Positions 9,899 to 17,742 of a stretch of DNA of 64,000 nucleotides are shown piece by piece. Under the pieces are notes generated by a model. It was not told where the DNA came from and did not search any database. It worked only from the letters and a program-made list of their open reading frames with translations. Within the stretch, counting starts at the first letter, position 1. Every line of letters starts with the position of its first letter. Source of the stretch: a virus; the IMG/VR virus record IMGVR_UViG_3300037258_000301, positions 87,625-151,624 of that record; one strand, written 5' to 3'. The position numbers were made by a program, and so were the translations under genes.

Positions 9899-10326
9899 GA
9901 CGACACCTTCTCCGCAGAGACGCCGAAGCCACGATCCACCTTGACCACGTAGCCACGCTTCTTCGCGCAGCACCCGCACAGCCGGATCTCTTCCTCGTCA
10001 TCCTGCTCCCAGTTCACCCAGGCCAAGCCCTCGTTGTAGAACAGCACTCCGCAGTCGTCGCATCCTTGCTGGGAAACCAGGTCGGAGACTCCCCCGAAGC
10101 GCCCGAGCCAGAACCACTCCAACGACTCACAGTGCTCGTCGTGCTCGTCCCACTCCTTGCGGATGTGTGGGAACAGCGTGTCGTAGCACCACGGTTCGAC
10201 CTTCACGTAGTGCTTCGGCGCGATGCTCGGTCCAGGCCACCAGCCGAAGTAGTGGGCCCAGCGTTTGAACCACACCACCGAGAGGTCATGTGGATTGGGA
10301 CAGAAGTGGCAGTGACGTTCCTTCAC
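9895..10326 (-). CDS. Cys-rich putative zinc-binding protein (143 aa)
   Basis: Contains at least three Cys pairs: HCHFCPN at the N-terminus, QQGCDDCGVLFY near residue 89 and RLCGCCAKKRG near residue 118. This suggests one or two zinc ribbons around an aromatic-rich core with many Trp (WWPGP, EWFWLGRF, WVNWEQ). It might bind nucleic acid or act as an adaptor, but no family is recognised. It is coupled by overlaps to the genes on both sides. Confidence 0.55.
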   Translation of the reverse strand: MKERHCHFCPNPHDLSVVWFKRWAHYFGWWPGPSIAPKHYVKVEPWCYDTLFPHIRKEWDEHDEHCESLEWFWLGRFGGVSDLVSQQGCDDCGVLFYNEGLAWVNWEQDDEEEIRLCGCCAKKRGYVVKVDRGFGVSAEKVSS

Positions 10327-10817
10327 GACCCCTCCACCAAGGCCCGTAGGGCGGTTACGTACTTCTCCAGGCCCTCAGCGATCTCAGCGAGGGTCAGGGC
10401 CTCCTCCGGGGGATGGGGTACTCCCACCCGCGTTCGGGTCTTGGAGGCCAACTGGTGCCGCAAGGGGACAGCCTTCTGAGGTCGATCTCCTTCCTTCGGT
10501 GCCAGGTCGGGCATTTCGTTGGAGTAGGAGTTGATGTAGAAGGTCTTGCGGAAGATGGCGCCAGCCTCCGTCCCGACGTAGATCGTGTCGTTCTGGCTCA
10601 ACCAGACGTGCATCGGCTCGTTCTGGCGACCCCACCGGACCATGACCAGTTCCTGGTCGGGCTTCATGATCTTCCGCGCCTTCGCGATGACCTCTCGATC
10701 ATGCGAGACGGACTTGATCATTTCTTCTCGGAAGGTCACCATCTTCTCGCTCGGTTGATAGATCATCATGATGATGTGCTGTAAGCCGGTGGACCCGGCG
10801 GGCGACCCGTCAGACAT
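10323..10817 (-). CDS. Hypothetical protein (164 aa)
   Basis: Begins eight bases inside the upstream gene (ATGTCTGA junction). The protein has a basic, helical region (KSVSHDREVIAKARKIMK), a central beta region (QELVMVRWGR, DTIYVGTEAG) and a Pro-rich linker before a C-terminal helix. No signal peptide or transmembrane segment. Not recognised; membership of the minus-strand operon is the only clue to its role. Confidence 0.55.
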   Translation of the reverse strand: MSDGSPAGSTGLQHIIMMIYQPSEKMVTFREEMIKSVSHDREVIAKARKIMKPDQELVMVRWGRQNEPMHVWLSQNDTIYVGTEAGAIFRKTFYINSYSNEMPDLAPKEGDRPQKAVPLRHQLASKTRTRVGVPHPPEEALTLAEIAEGLEKYVTALRALVEGS

Positions 10818-11064
10818 CGGTCTTCTTCATCGGCGTGTCGTTGGAAAATGCGGAGGAGAAGATCTGGAAGGTATCCGAGGAGGTCCTGGGCGCGATCGTG
10901 TCGAGGACCAGCACTACGGGTTCGCCGGGGGCGAAGCAGTCGGGCATGACGTCCCGAAGGATGCCGTCGCTGGTCTCGTCCCAATCCGGGGCAAGTAGCA
11001 CCACCTCGTAGTCCAACCAGTCCGGATGGGCTTGCAGTTGAGCGAGCAGTTCATGGCCGTTCAC
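10810..11064 (-). CDS. Hypothetical protein (84 aa)
   Basis: The GTG at 11064 overlaps the previous stop by four bases and is preferred to an earlier in-frame start that would lie well inside the neighbour. The protein alternates helix and strand (NGHELLAQLQAHPDWLDYEV, then VVLLAPDWDE and EPVVLVLDTI), a compact alpha/beta pattern. Similar HELLAQL...V short proteins occur in phages without assigned function. Confidence 0.55.
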   Translation of the reverse strand: MNGHELLAQLQAHPDWLDYEVVLLAPDWDETSDGILRDVMPDCFAPGEPVVLVLDTIAPRTSSDTFQIFSSAFSNDTPMKKTDV

Positions 11065-11429
11065 GCGGAAGACTCCGTTCCGACCCCCTGAGGGGTCCAC
11101 TGGGCAGTGTTCGGAAGAGTGGGGGGATCACTTTCTCGGGTCGCGCGCAGATCGTTCAGGAGATCTCTGACGAGCTGTTCGACCTGCTCGCGAAGAGCGA
11201 ACGGCGGGAGAAGTCCCCGGGTAGAGACGACCGTGGGGTTGGTCTGCCCGTCCTTGCCGGTGAGCGGCTTACCGTCGATCATCAACTCGATGGCCATGAA
11301 CCCGACGAATTGCCCGTCACCGGCCGGTTCTGGCAAGACTCCCAGGGTGACATCCCATGAGGTGTCCTCAGGCTCGGCCATCAGGATCTCTTCGACCCAC
11401 TGGCTCCACTGTGCGGAGATACGTTGCAT
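11061..11429 (-). CDS. Hypothetical protein (122 aa)
   Basis: Soluble, with a beta-rich core (WDVTLGVLPE, FVGFMAIELMIDGK) and a C-terminal helix (REQVEQLVRDLLNDLRA). The ATG at 11429 gives the full frame. A second ATG at 11381 has a somewhat better GAAGAG upstream, so the true protein may be 16 residues shorter. Unknown function. Confidence 0.5.
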   Translation of the reverse strand: MQRISAQWSQWVEEILMAEPEDTSWDVTLGVLPEPAGDGQFVGFMAIELMIDGKPLTGKDGQTNPTVVSTRGLLPPFALREQVEQLVRDLLNDLRATRESDPPTLPNTAQWTPQGVGTESSA

Positions 11430-11434
11430 GGATG

Positions 11435-11617
11435 TCAGTCTGGCACGACGTCGTAGAACTCATCGGGCGTGTTGGCGGTATCGGCGATGGCCTGAGCCAT
11501 CACTCGGTTCATGACAGCACCGGGGAAGCCCGGTATGGGAATCAGCTCGTCAAGGACGACGGCGAGCTTCTTCTTCCGGTGCTGACGACGGACCTGTTTC
11601 GCCTGACGGTTACTCAT
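11435..11617 (-). CDS. Small basic protein (60 aa)
   Basis: The ATG at 11617 follows GGAGACACA and overlaps the preceding stop. The N-terminus is strongly basic (RQAKQVRRQHRKKK), suggesting contact with nucleic acid or membrane, followed by a hydrophobic Pro/Gly segment (LIPIPGFPGAVM) and an acidic end. No family recognised. Confidence 0.55.
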   Translation of the reverse strand: MSNRQAKQVRRQHRKKKLAVVLDELIPIPGFPGAVMNRVMAQAIADTANTPDEFYDVVPD

Positions 11618-12549
11618 TGTGTCTCCAGGGAGATGAGGGCACGACGGTAGGAGATCATGGGAGGATTCGGACGAAGTAGCATGCGGTTGAACCACCGAGC
11701 ATGCATCCTCTTGCGGAAGTAGATGTCAGCGCAATGGGTGACGTTCCCGTAGGTACGGATGAGCTGCCGAACAGCCTTGCGCAGGAGATACCAGCGTTGA
11801 GGCACTGGTGGTGGCGCTGTGTCCAGGATGGCTTTACGCAGGACGGCGTTAGGCGTGATCCGGACACCCAGTTCGCCCTGAGGCGTGGACGGTACCTGCA
11901 TGGCTAGGTGGAATAGCCGTAATGCCAGCTCCGAGGAGGGAATCAGGACCGCGTGTTCGGCAGCACTGCTTCGGGGGGACTGATAGGTCGTGACCAGGCT
12001 GGAAGGGGCATCGTCGGCAGTCCCGGTGGGGAATGCCACCGCTGTCTCACCGAGCTTGGCGTGGTAGTTGCTCTGATTACCCGCCTTGAGCTTGGTCGTC
12101 GAGATCAGATACACCGGTCGATCTGCCGCGATGAACCCGCGTAGCTGCTCCTCCGCGATCTTGGCAGCATGGAACGGCTTGCCGTGTTCACATGTTCCCC
12201 GGATGCAGGTGGCGTGACGGGTTTGCGCATGTCCAGTTCGTGACGTTAGTGAGGTCAAGGTGATGGGATTCTCGCACTTGGCTCCAGTTTTCCTGACCAA
12301 GGCACTAGCTGCGCTATGGATGATCCTTATGTCTCTTGCCCAGGAGTTCTGCTGTTCAGGAGTGAGAGAGTACTGGAATTCCGCATGCTCCCCCGAAGTC
12401 CTGCCAGCAAGATTGGAGGCTTCCCTCGCTCGGTCCACCCTCGCTGCGCTCGGGATTCCTCGCTCGGTCATCCTCCAATGACGACGAGCTGCGCTCGTGG
12501 GAGGGTTGGTCGACGAGCTGGATTTGCCATGAAGGCGCTGGTACGGCAC
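11614..12549 (-). CDS. Unknown protein, first gene of the minus-strand operon (311 aa)
   Basis: The GTG at 12549 has AAGGA six bases upstream; an ATG at 12471 has GGAGG touching it, too close for a normal site. The protein is rich in Ser, Thr, Arg and His, with a Cys cluster (HATCIRGTCEHGKPFH) near residues 112-128 and a basic C-terminus (YFRKRMHARWFNRMLLR). Codon use is less G/C-rich in third position than in neighbouring genes and the N-terminal coding DNA holds a repeat cluster, which may mean recent acquisition. Function unknown; a nucleic-acid-binding role is only a guess. Confidence 0.5.
   Translation of the reverse strand: MPYQRLHGKSSSSTNPPTSAARRHWRMTERGIPSAARVDRAREASNLAGRTSGEHAEFQYSLTPEQQNSWARDIRIIHSAASALVRKTGAKCENPITLTSLTSRTGHAQTRHATCIRGTCEHGKPFHAAKIAEEQLRGFIAADRPVYLISTTKLKAGNQSNYHAKLGETAVAFPTGTADDAPSSLVTTYQSPRSSAAEHAVLIPSSELALRLFHLAMQVPSTPQGELGVRITPNAVLRKAILDTAPPPVPQRWYLLRKAVRQLIRTYGNVTHCADIYFRKRMHARWFNRMLLRPNPPMISYRRALISLETQ
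12424..12470. repeat. Clustered CCTCGCTCGGTC / CGCTGCGCTCGGG repeats
   Basis: CCTCGCTCGGTC occurs twice (12424-12435 and 12458-12469), flanking CCCTCGCTGCGCTCGGG (12438-12454), which can partly self-pair. The cluster sits inside the start of the minus-strand unknown gene. Such GAGCGCAGCGAGG-like words are also common as spacer repeats in high-GC actinobacterial DNA. Confidence 0.6.
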
Positions 12550-12584
12550 AATCAGTCCTTAGTCCGATGTCGTTTTGGGAATTG

Positions 12585-12616
12585 ATGACCTTCAGCTCTG
12601 ATCAGCTGGAGGTCAT
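12585..12616. terminator. Hairpin terminator between two minus-strand genes
   Basis: ATGACCTTCAGCT and AGCTGGAGGTCAT form a 13-bp stem (one T/G mismatch) with a six-base loop, followed on the plus strand by TCCCCTTTTTGGGG, itself a small C4/G4 hairpin. It lies directly downstream of the glycosyltransferase gene on the minus strand, so it probably ends that transcript and isolates it from the next minus gene. The T-run is better placed for the plus strand; it may act both ways. Confidence 0.5.
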
Positions 12617-12651
12617 TCCCCTTTTTGGGGACAAACCGGAACGGTAGCGGA

Positions 12652-13707
12652 TCAGGGTGTCCCTACGCCAGCCAGGGCTTGCTGGTAGGCCGCGACCCAG
12701 CGGTACGCGTTGGCCTCGGTGGTCCGACCCAGTACCCACTCCCGGGCTTCCTTGCCGAGCTTCTGCCGCGTCTCGGGTTCCTTGATCAGATGCGTGAGAC
12801 ACTCCGTCCACTCCCGGGGATTACCGGCCAACCAGTAGCCCCGGTGCCCCTCGTCGAAGGCCCGAAGATAGGGCCCCACCGGGGAGGCGATCACGGGGAT
12901 ACCCAGGGCGCCGAGTTCCAGCAGCCTGATGTCCGATTTGCTCTCGTTGAACGGGAACGGGTAGAGCGGGGCCAGCCCGATGTCGAAGTTGATCGCCCGG
13001 TAGTAGTTCTCCACCCCGTTCACCCAGGCCGTGTGGTGGGTCCGCCCTCGGATCGAGGCCACTCGCTCGGTGTAGTCGACCGGACAGATGCAGTGGAAGA
13101 TCGTCTGCGGGTGGGCCTGGATGACCCGCTTCACCGAACGAGCGCACTCACCGAAGTCCCGGTTGTGGGTGGAGCTACCCGCCCAGCCGATCACCAGGTC
13201 GTCCTCTCCGATGACCTGTCGGCCTTCGGCGTCGGCTACGGCGTGGGAAGGAACCAGCTCCGTCAGGAACTGCGGGACGGTGTTGGGTAGCACCACCACC
13301 GGGACCGAGGCGTGCTCGGTCACCACGTTGGCCAGGTGCTCGGTGGACACCGTGATCAGGTCGGCGACCGCTACGTTCTCCTTCAGTCGTCGGAGCCGCT
13401 CCGGGTCGAAGAAGGCGTGGGCGTCGTTGGACCGGTCGATGTTCCACAGATCGTCGTCGAGATCCATGACCAGGGCGAAGTCTCGCCGGCCATGGCGAGC
13501 CAGGGCTTGCCACAGGGCGGTCGGGGACGGTTCGACGAGTCGCTGCCCGACCAGGACATTCAGACCCTGCTCCTGGCAATTCTCCAGGGTGGGCATTGAG
13601 GTGCCGTGCGTGCAGGCGTGGCCGATCAGGGACATCCGGGACAGGGGAAGATAGCCCCGGTAGTACCCAGGACCGTGCATGTCGGCCAGACAGAAGTGAA
13701 CGCGCAT
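12652..13707 (-). CDS. Glycosyltransferase, GT-B fold (group 1-like)
   Basis: A 351-residue protein. The N-terminus (MRVHFCLADMHGPGYYRG) is like the start of a GT-B N-lobe. The centre has VITVSTEHLANVV and VVVLPNTV, and the C-lobe has LVIGWAGSSTHNRDF followed by INFDIGLAPLYPFPFNESKSDIRLLELGALGIPVIASPVGPY. This last block, with a Glu in the EX7E-like position and a nucleotide-sugar binding helix, is typical of group 1 transferases. It could modify phage DNA bases, tail proteins or host surface glycans. The ATG at 13707 fits the domain start; an in-frame start ten codons upstream is less likely. It is transcribed divergently from the plus-strand operon at 13.8 kb. Confidence 0.8.
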   Translation of the reverse strand: MRVHFCLADMHGPGYYRGYLPLSRMSLIGHACTHGTSMPTLENCQEQGLNVLVGQRLVEPSPTALWQALARHGRRDFALVMDLDDDLWNIDRSNDAHAFFDPERLRRLKENVAVADLITVSTEHLANVVTEHASVPVVVLPNTVPQFLTELVPSHAVADAEGRQVIGEDDLVIGWAGSSTHNRDFGECARSVKRVIQAHPQTIFHCICPVDYTERVASIRGRTHHTAWVNGVENYYRAINFDIGLAPLYPFPFNESKSDIRLLELGALGIPVIASPVGPYLRAFDEGHRGYWLAGNPREWTECLTHLIKEPETRQKLGKEAREWVLGRTTEANAYRWVAAYQQALAGVGTP

Positions 13708-13745
13708 GGTTCGCAGCGTCTCACGCGAACATGCCACTCACCATC

Positions 13746-13774
13746 TTGGTCGACTCAGGGCAATGACGGACACT
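13746..13774 (+). promoter_or_regulatory. TTGGTC-17-GACACT promoter of the repeated family
   Basis: The -35 is TTGGTC, the spacer is 17 bp and contains GACTCAGGG, and the -10 is GACACT. It matches the repeated phage promoter in the -35 to spacer block but lacks the downstream GTCACCA element (CAGAGAG instead). It would drive the membrane-protein operon starting at 13813. Confidence 0.6.
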
Positions 13775-13812
13775 GGTCAGCAGAGAGATCACTACCCATC
13801 CTGGAGCGCGTC

Positions 13813-14319
13813 ATGTACGACCTCGACCAATTCGACGACGGGGACAACCCCGAGTTCAGATACCCCCTGTTCACCCACGAGCAGCTCATGTCGGTGCCGA
13901 CCGAGCCGATCCCCACGCAGTCCCTTCCGACTGTGCGAATGTCACCACCTCTCGCCCCGGCGATGGAGGTTTACACCGGTCAGGACGCTCAGCTTTCCAC
14001 TCGTGAGCTGATGTGGGGCCTGATGGTGCTGGGGACGATTGCGCCACTCGTGGGGGTGCTCGCCGATGGCTTCCTGGGCTTCCTCGTCGGCACCCTCGTG
14101 GGCTTCGCGCTGGGGAGCGGTGCCACCATCGCCCGTTACCTGCGGATCAAAGCCATCCGGGCCGGCCGTACCGACCTGGAGTTCAGTCAGGCCGAGGTCA
14201 AGACGGAGACCGTCCTGGGGGTTCTCGTGCTCGTCTTCAGCATCCTGTCCGTGGCCAGTTATGTCGAACGCCGCCATGTCCGCCTGATCGCTCGTGAGAT
14301 CCAGCGTGGTGGCCGGTGA
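13813..14319 (+). CDS. Membrane protein with three hydrophobic segments (168 aa)
   Basis: The ATG has GGAG six bases upstream. The first 60 residues are polar, acidic and Pro-rich. Then come hydrophobic segments at about 68-105 (LMWGLMVLGTIAPLVGVLAD and GFLGFLVGTLVGFALGSG) and at about 135-152 (VLGVLVLVFSILSVASYV), separated by a basic loop (RYLRIKAIRAGR). It resembles small phage inner-membrane proteins of unknown role; a holin-like or superinfection-exclusion function is possible. Coupled by a GTGA overlap to a second membrane protein. Confidence 0.6.
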   Translation: MYDLDQFDDGDNPEFRYPLFTHEQLMSVPTEPIPTQSLPTVRMSPPLAPAMEVYTGQDAQLSTRELMWGLMVLGTIAPLVGVLADGFLGFLVGTLVGFALGSGATIARYLRIKAIRAGRTDLEFSQAEVKTETVLGVLVLVFSILSVASYVERRHVRLIAREIQRGGR

Positions 14320-14759
14320 CCGCGCGCATGAGGTTCGTGCTGTGTACCGGTGGAATATTCCTGCTGGTACTGGCGGCGGTCGTACTCGCTCTGTTGCTGC
14401 CGATCCCTGCTGCCACCCCGAGCACGCCCCCGCTGGCTCAGACCGCGACACCCACACCGACCCCGACCAGCACTTGGGGGCTCATCGAAGATCTCGACAC
14501 GGCGGGGCTTCCGCTGTTGAGTACGAAGGCCACCGTGACCGAGTATCAGCGGGAGACCTACACCGAGGCCGCCGTGGCCAAGGCGCCGTGCACGGTGGCC
14601 GCCGAGGGCGGTTCATGGTCGATCATTCTCAGTCTGGACGAAGAGCTGCCGGTGGGGCCTACTCAATACGGTCAGATGGTGGCGATCGGCATCCGGGACG
14701 AGTGTCCGCGCTATCTGGCCGTGGTCCCGCCGGACTGGCTACCGTCTCCGACGTCGTGA
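14316..14759 (+). CDS. Single-pass or secreted protein with Pro/Thr linker (147 aa)
   Basis: An N-terminal hydrophobic segment (residues 6-30, FVLCTGGIFLLVLAAVVLAL) acts as signal anchor or signal peptide. A flexible TPTPTPTSTW linker and an extracytoplasmic domain with two Cys (KAPCTVAA, RDECPRYLAVV) that could form a disulfide follow. The order anchor, Pro/Thr linker, small folded domain suggests exposure on the outer face of the membrane, perhaps blocking superinfection or helping lysis (inference). It starts in a GTGA overlap with the preceding membrane protein. Confidence 0.6.
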   Translation: MTARMRFVLCTGGIFLLVLAAVVLALLLPIPAATPSTPPLAQTATPTPTPTSTWGLIEDLDTAGLPLLSTKATVTEYQRETYTEAAVAKAPCTVAAEGGSWSIILSLDEELPVGPTQYGQMVAIGIRDECPRYLAVVPPDWLPSPTS

Positions 14760-14763
14760 CCCC

Positions 14764-14810
14764 TTGGTGGTGTCAGGGTGGGTTGGTAGTCTCTGGTGTG
14801 TCACCAACTC
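14764..14810 (+). promoter_or_regulatory. Repeated phage promoter with downstream GTCACCAACTC
   Basis: TTGGTG at 14764-14769, a 17-bp spacer beginning GTGTCAGGG, TAGTCT at 14787-14792, then GTCACCAACTC from 14800, close to where transcription should begin. AAGGAG and the GTG start of the helicase follow at 14825-14841. Confidence 0.75.
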
Positions 14811-14838
14811 CTCATCCCCAAACCAAGGAGTGATCCCC

Positions 14839-16842
14839 GTGTCCTGGACCGACGCGCAAGAGGCATTCCGGACCAGCCTCCCGGGTTACGAAAACCGGGT
14901 CGAGCAGACGCGGCTCGCGCAAACCATCGAGAAGGCCCTGGCCAACGGCAAGCACCTGACCGCGCAGGCCGGCACTGGTGTCGGCAAGAGCTACGCCTGT
15001 CTCGTTCCGGCCATCGACCATGCTCAGGTCACTGGCTTGCCGGTCATGGTGGCCACCGAGACGAAGGCATTGCAGGCGCAATACGCCAAAAAGGATGTTC
15101 CGTGGCTCCAGGAGCACCTGGGTGTGCCGTTCACCGCCGCGCTACTCAAGGGCCGCAGTAACTACCTGTGCCGTGCTCGCCTGGCCGAGGCCACCCCTGC
15201 TGAGGTGTTCAACATCGAGGCGCTCCGGGAAGAGGTCGCCTCGGTGCCGGACATGAATGGCGACATGGAAGACCTGATCACCGAGGTTGACCTGGCCCAG
15301 CGCCGGGCGTTGACCATGAGTTCCGAAGAATGCCCCGGCAAGTCCGACTGCCCCTTCGGCGGTACGTGTTTCGCTGAGCAGGCCAAGGCGCGAGCCAAGA
15401 CCGCCGATGTCGTGATCATCAACCATCACCTGCTCGCCACCGAGGCCGCCCTGCGCGAGGCAACCCACACCGATGAGATGCCCGACGGCATCAGTTTCCT
15501 CCCCGATTTCAGTGGACTGATCATCGACGAGGCGCACGGGTTCCAGGACGTGGCCACCGACATGCTCGGCGGCGAGTTCGTCGAGCGTCAGCTCCTGCGC
15601 TTCGCCTCCGACGCCGGGTCGCTGCTGGGAGACCGGCAGCTCACCAAGGGTCTGGAAGCCTGCGCGCACAGCCTGTTCCTGAACCTGGGGAACTGGATGA
15701 CGCAGGAGAACCGTCGCAACCGCAGCCGGGACACCTCGATGGCATTGCCGCACTCGGTGATCGAGGAGTATGCCGACGAGTTCGTCATGGTCACCGATGA
15801 AGTGCGGTTGATCAGGCAGCACATCAAAAAGATGGACACCTTCGGTAACGACCAGGCTGCCGCCCGCAAGAAGCGCATGATCAAGCGGGCCGAGAACCTG
15901 TTCAATCGCATGGCCAGGTTCGTCACCGCGTCCTCCGATGACCTGGTTCGCTGGATCGAGCTGGCTTCTGATCGCCGTGGCGACACTCTGAAGTTGCACT
16001 TCGCGCCCCTGGACGTGTCTCCGGTCCTGGAGCAGTGGTTGTGGTCTCGGCACACCACCGTGCTGATGTCCGCCACCCTGGCCGTCGGCAGCGACTTCGG
16101 CTTCATCACCAAGCAGCTCGGCGTGCCCGACCCGATCACCTTCGACGCCGGTACCCCGTTCGACTACCCGAATCAGGCCGCGTTCTTCTGCCCGCAGACC
16201 AAGTGCGACCCCACTTCCGGTAGCGAATGGCAGGCTCGGGTGGCCATGGTCATTCGCAAGCTGGTCGCGGCGGCCGATGGCCGGGCACTGATCCTGTTCA
16301 CCTCGCGCCGGGAACTGGAGGCCGCCTGGGTGGCCTGTGCCGAGACGATCGAAGACCTGGGCATCACCGTGCACAAGCAGATCGAGGGTGGCAACAACCG
16401 GGCGTTGGGCGAGGAGTTCAAGACCGATGAGCGGTCCGTCCTGTTCGCGTTGAAGTCGTTCATGACCGGCTTCGACGTGCAGGGCAGCGCCCTGGAGCTG
16501 GTCATCCTGAACAAGCTGCCCTTCGCCAACCCCGGTGACATCATCCTCAAGGCCCGCTGTGACGCCCTGGACCGCGAGGTGGAGCGCACCCGCCAGAACA
16601 AGTGGGCGAACGGCTCTTTCTCGAAGATCACCGTCCCGTCGATGACCCTGGTCCTGCTCCAGGCGTTCGGGCGCCTGATCCGCACCAAGAACGATCGTGG
16701 CGTCGTGGTGCTCCTGGATGACCGGATCTACACCAAGAACTACGGCAAGAAGATTCGGGCCGCGATGCCTCCGGCGCAGGTACTGACCACCCTGGCCGAT
16801 ACCGAGGACTACCTGAGCGCCTTGCGCACTACGGTAGGGTGA
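14839..16842 (+). CDS. DinG/XPD-like superfamily 2 helicase
   Basis: A 667-residue ATP-dependent DNA helicase, expected to unwind 5'-3'. Walker A is AGTGVGKSY (about 44-52) and the DEAH box is IIDEAHGFQD. Four Cys spaced as in the FeS-cluster domain of DinG/XPD lie in NYLCRARL, SEECPGKSDC, PFGGTC. The second helicase domain has MSATLAVGSDFGF, ALILFTSRREL, KSFMTGFDVQG (motif V) and QAFGRLIRTKNDRG (motif VI). The GTG start at 14839 has AAGGAG eight bases upstream and lies behind a promoter of the repeated family. It may resolve R-loops or assist recombination; substrate not shown. Confidence 0.88.
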   Translation: MSWTDAQEAFRTSLPGYENRVEQTRLAQTIEKALANGKHLTAQAGTGVGKSYACLVPAIDHAQVTGLPVMVATETKALQAQYAKKDVPWLQEHLGVPFTAALLKGRSNYLCRARLAEATPAEVFNIEALREEVASVPDMNGDMEDLITEVDLAQRRALTMSSEECPGKSDCPFGGTCFAEQAKARAKTADVVIINHHLLATEAALREATHTDEMPDGISFLPDFSGLIIDEAHGFQDVATDMLGGEFVERQLLRFASDAGSLLGDRQLTKGLEACAHSLFLNLGNWMTQENRRNRSRDTSMALPHSVIEEYADEFVMVTDEVRLIRQHIKKMDTFGNDQAAARKKRMIKRAENLFNRMARFVTASSDDLVRWIELASDRRGDTLKLHFAPLDVSPVLEQWLWSRHTTVLMSATLAVGSDFGFITKQLGVPDPITFDAGTPFDYPNQAAFFCPQTKCDPTSGSEWQARVAMVIRKLVAAADGRALILFTSRRELEAAWVACAETIEDLGITVHKQIEGGNNRALGEEFKTDERSVLFALKSFMTGFDVQGSALELVILNKLPFANPGDIILKARCDALDREVERTRQNKWANGSFSKITVPSMTLVLLQAFGRLIRTKNDRGVVVLLDDRIYTKNYGKKIRAAMPPAQVLTTLADTEDYLSALRTTVG

Positions 16843-16870
16843 AGCACGGTGAACACAGTTTGACCCCCTG

Positions 16871-16907
16871 ACGACGACCTCGCCTACCCGCGAGGTCGTC
16901 GTTTTTG
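16871..16907 (+). terminator. Rho-independent terminator after the DinG-like helicase
   Basis: ACGACGACCTCGC pairs with GCGAGGTCGTCGT through 13 bp with a six-base loop, and a T5 run follows. It is the clearest intrinsic terminator in the window and isolates the helicase from the downstream small-gene operon. Confidence 0.85.
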
Positions 16908-16969
16908 CGCTGTGTCCGTACCGGCGTCGCCCCCGTAATCAGCGACATCACACTTTTCCTGGAGGAATG

Positions 16970-17332
16970 ATGACCGACCCCACCCCCGTCGAGGCCACCC
17001 CCATCGACTCTGACGAGGCCCGGAGTGCACTGCACACTGCCCTGGAGGATGTGGAGGCCGCGTTCCAGAACCTCTACGGCAAGGTCAGCAGCAAGGTAGC
17101 CGCGCTCCTTTCGCACCTGCACGGCCAGGCCGAAAGCCTGACCGATGAGGCCGAGACTGACGCCAAGGAAGATGCCTCGGAGGTCGCGGCCGACGTCAAG
17201 ACCATCACCGTGACCGGCCAGAGCGCCCTAGGTGGCGGTGTCAACCCCAACGCGGTGCACCCCACCTCGCCGCCGGCCAACGTCCCGGTGCAGACGGAGA
17301 CTCAGCAGGTCGTTCCGCCGGTGCAGGGATGA
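16970..17332 (+). CDS. Hypothetical acidic helical protein (120 aa)
   Basis: The second of two adjacent ATGs is chosen because GGAGG then sits at a usable distance. The first 80 residues are helical and acidic (EARSALHTALEDVEAAFQNL, later TDEAETDAKEDASEVAADVK), which may form a coiled coil; the C-terminal 35 residues are Pro-rich and probably disordered. Its stop overlaps the start of a holin-like gene by four bases, so it could be a cytoplasmic or lysis partner. Confidence 0.55.
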   Translation: MTDPTPVEATPIDSDEARSALHTALEDVEAAFQNLYGKVSSKVAALLSHLHGQAESLTDEAETDAKEDASEVAADVKTITVTGQSALGGGVNPNAVHPTSPPANVPVQTETQQVVPPVQG

Positions 17333-17658
17333 CCACCTCGGTGCCGGCCACACCGACTTCGTCTTTCGTGCAGCGCGAACCCGCCCTGACTTACGGAGGG
17401 GGCCTCACTGGCGCATCGCTGATCATTGATGCGATCGTGGGGGTGGGGATTCCCCTCACGGACACCACCAGAATCGTGATCATGCTGGTGGTGTCCGTGG
17501 TGGGGCCGCTCATCGGTACTCTGCTGACGCGACAGAAGGTCTTCAGCGCCGCCACCGTCGCCACGCTGAAGAAAGACGCCGAAACCATCCTGGGCGACGT
17601 AGCACATCCCGAGGTCACCCCCACCCCCGACGACACGGGGAAGCACTCCGCGCCCTGA
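17329..17658 (+). CDS. Putative holin-like membrane protein (109 aa)
   Basis: Two hydrophobic segments (about 25-43, GGLTGASLIIDAIVGVGIPL, and 48-66, IVIMLVVSVVGPLIGTLLTR) are joined by a short turn, with a charged C-terminal tail beginning RQKVFSAATVATLKKD. Size, two-TM layout and basic-then-acidic tail are those of small phage holins, but no endolysin gene lies nearby, so holin is only a suggestion. Coupled to the preceding gene by ATGA. Confidence 0.5.
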   Translation: MTTSVPATPTSSFVQREPALTYGGGLTGASLIIDAIVGVGIPLTDTTRIVIMLVVSVVGPLIGTLLTRQKVFSAATVATLKKDAETILGDVAHPEVTPTPDDTGKHSAP

Positions 17659-17674
17659 CCGTGAAGGTGACCTC

Positions 17675-17720
17675 TTGGTGTTGTCAGAGTGACTCGCTAC
17701 ACTGAGCCAGTCACCAGCTC
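17675..17720 (+). promoter_or_regulatory. Repeated phage promoter with downstream GTCACCAGCTC
   Basis: TTGGTG (17675-17680), a 17-bp spacer starting TTGTCAGAG, TACACT (17698-17703), then GTCACCAGCTC at 17710. An in-frame GTG at 17689 lies upstream of the expected start point, which supports the later start at 17743 for the next gene. Confidence 0.75.
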
Positions 17721-17742
17721 CACCCCCATCACGGAGGTCATC

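Noticed and set aside
12438-12454. A CRISPR-like repeat
   Set aside because: Only two direct copies of a 12-bp word are present, without regular spacers, so this is not an array.
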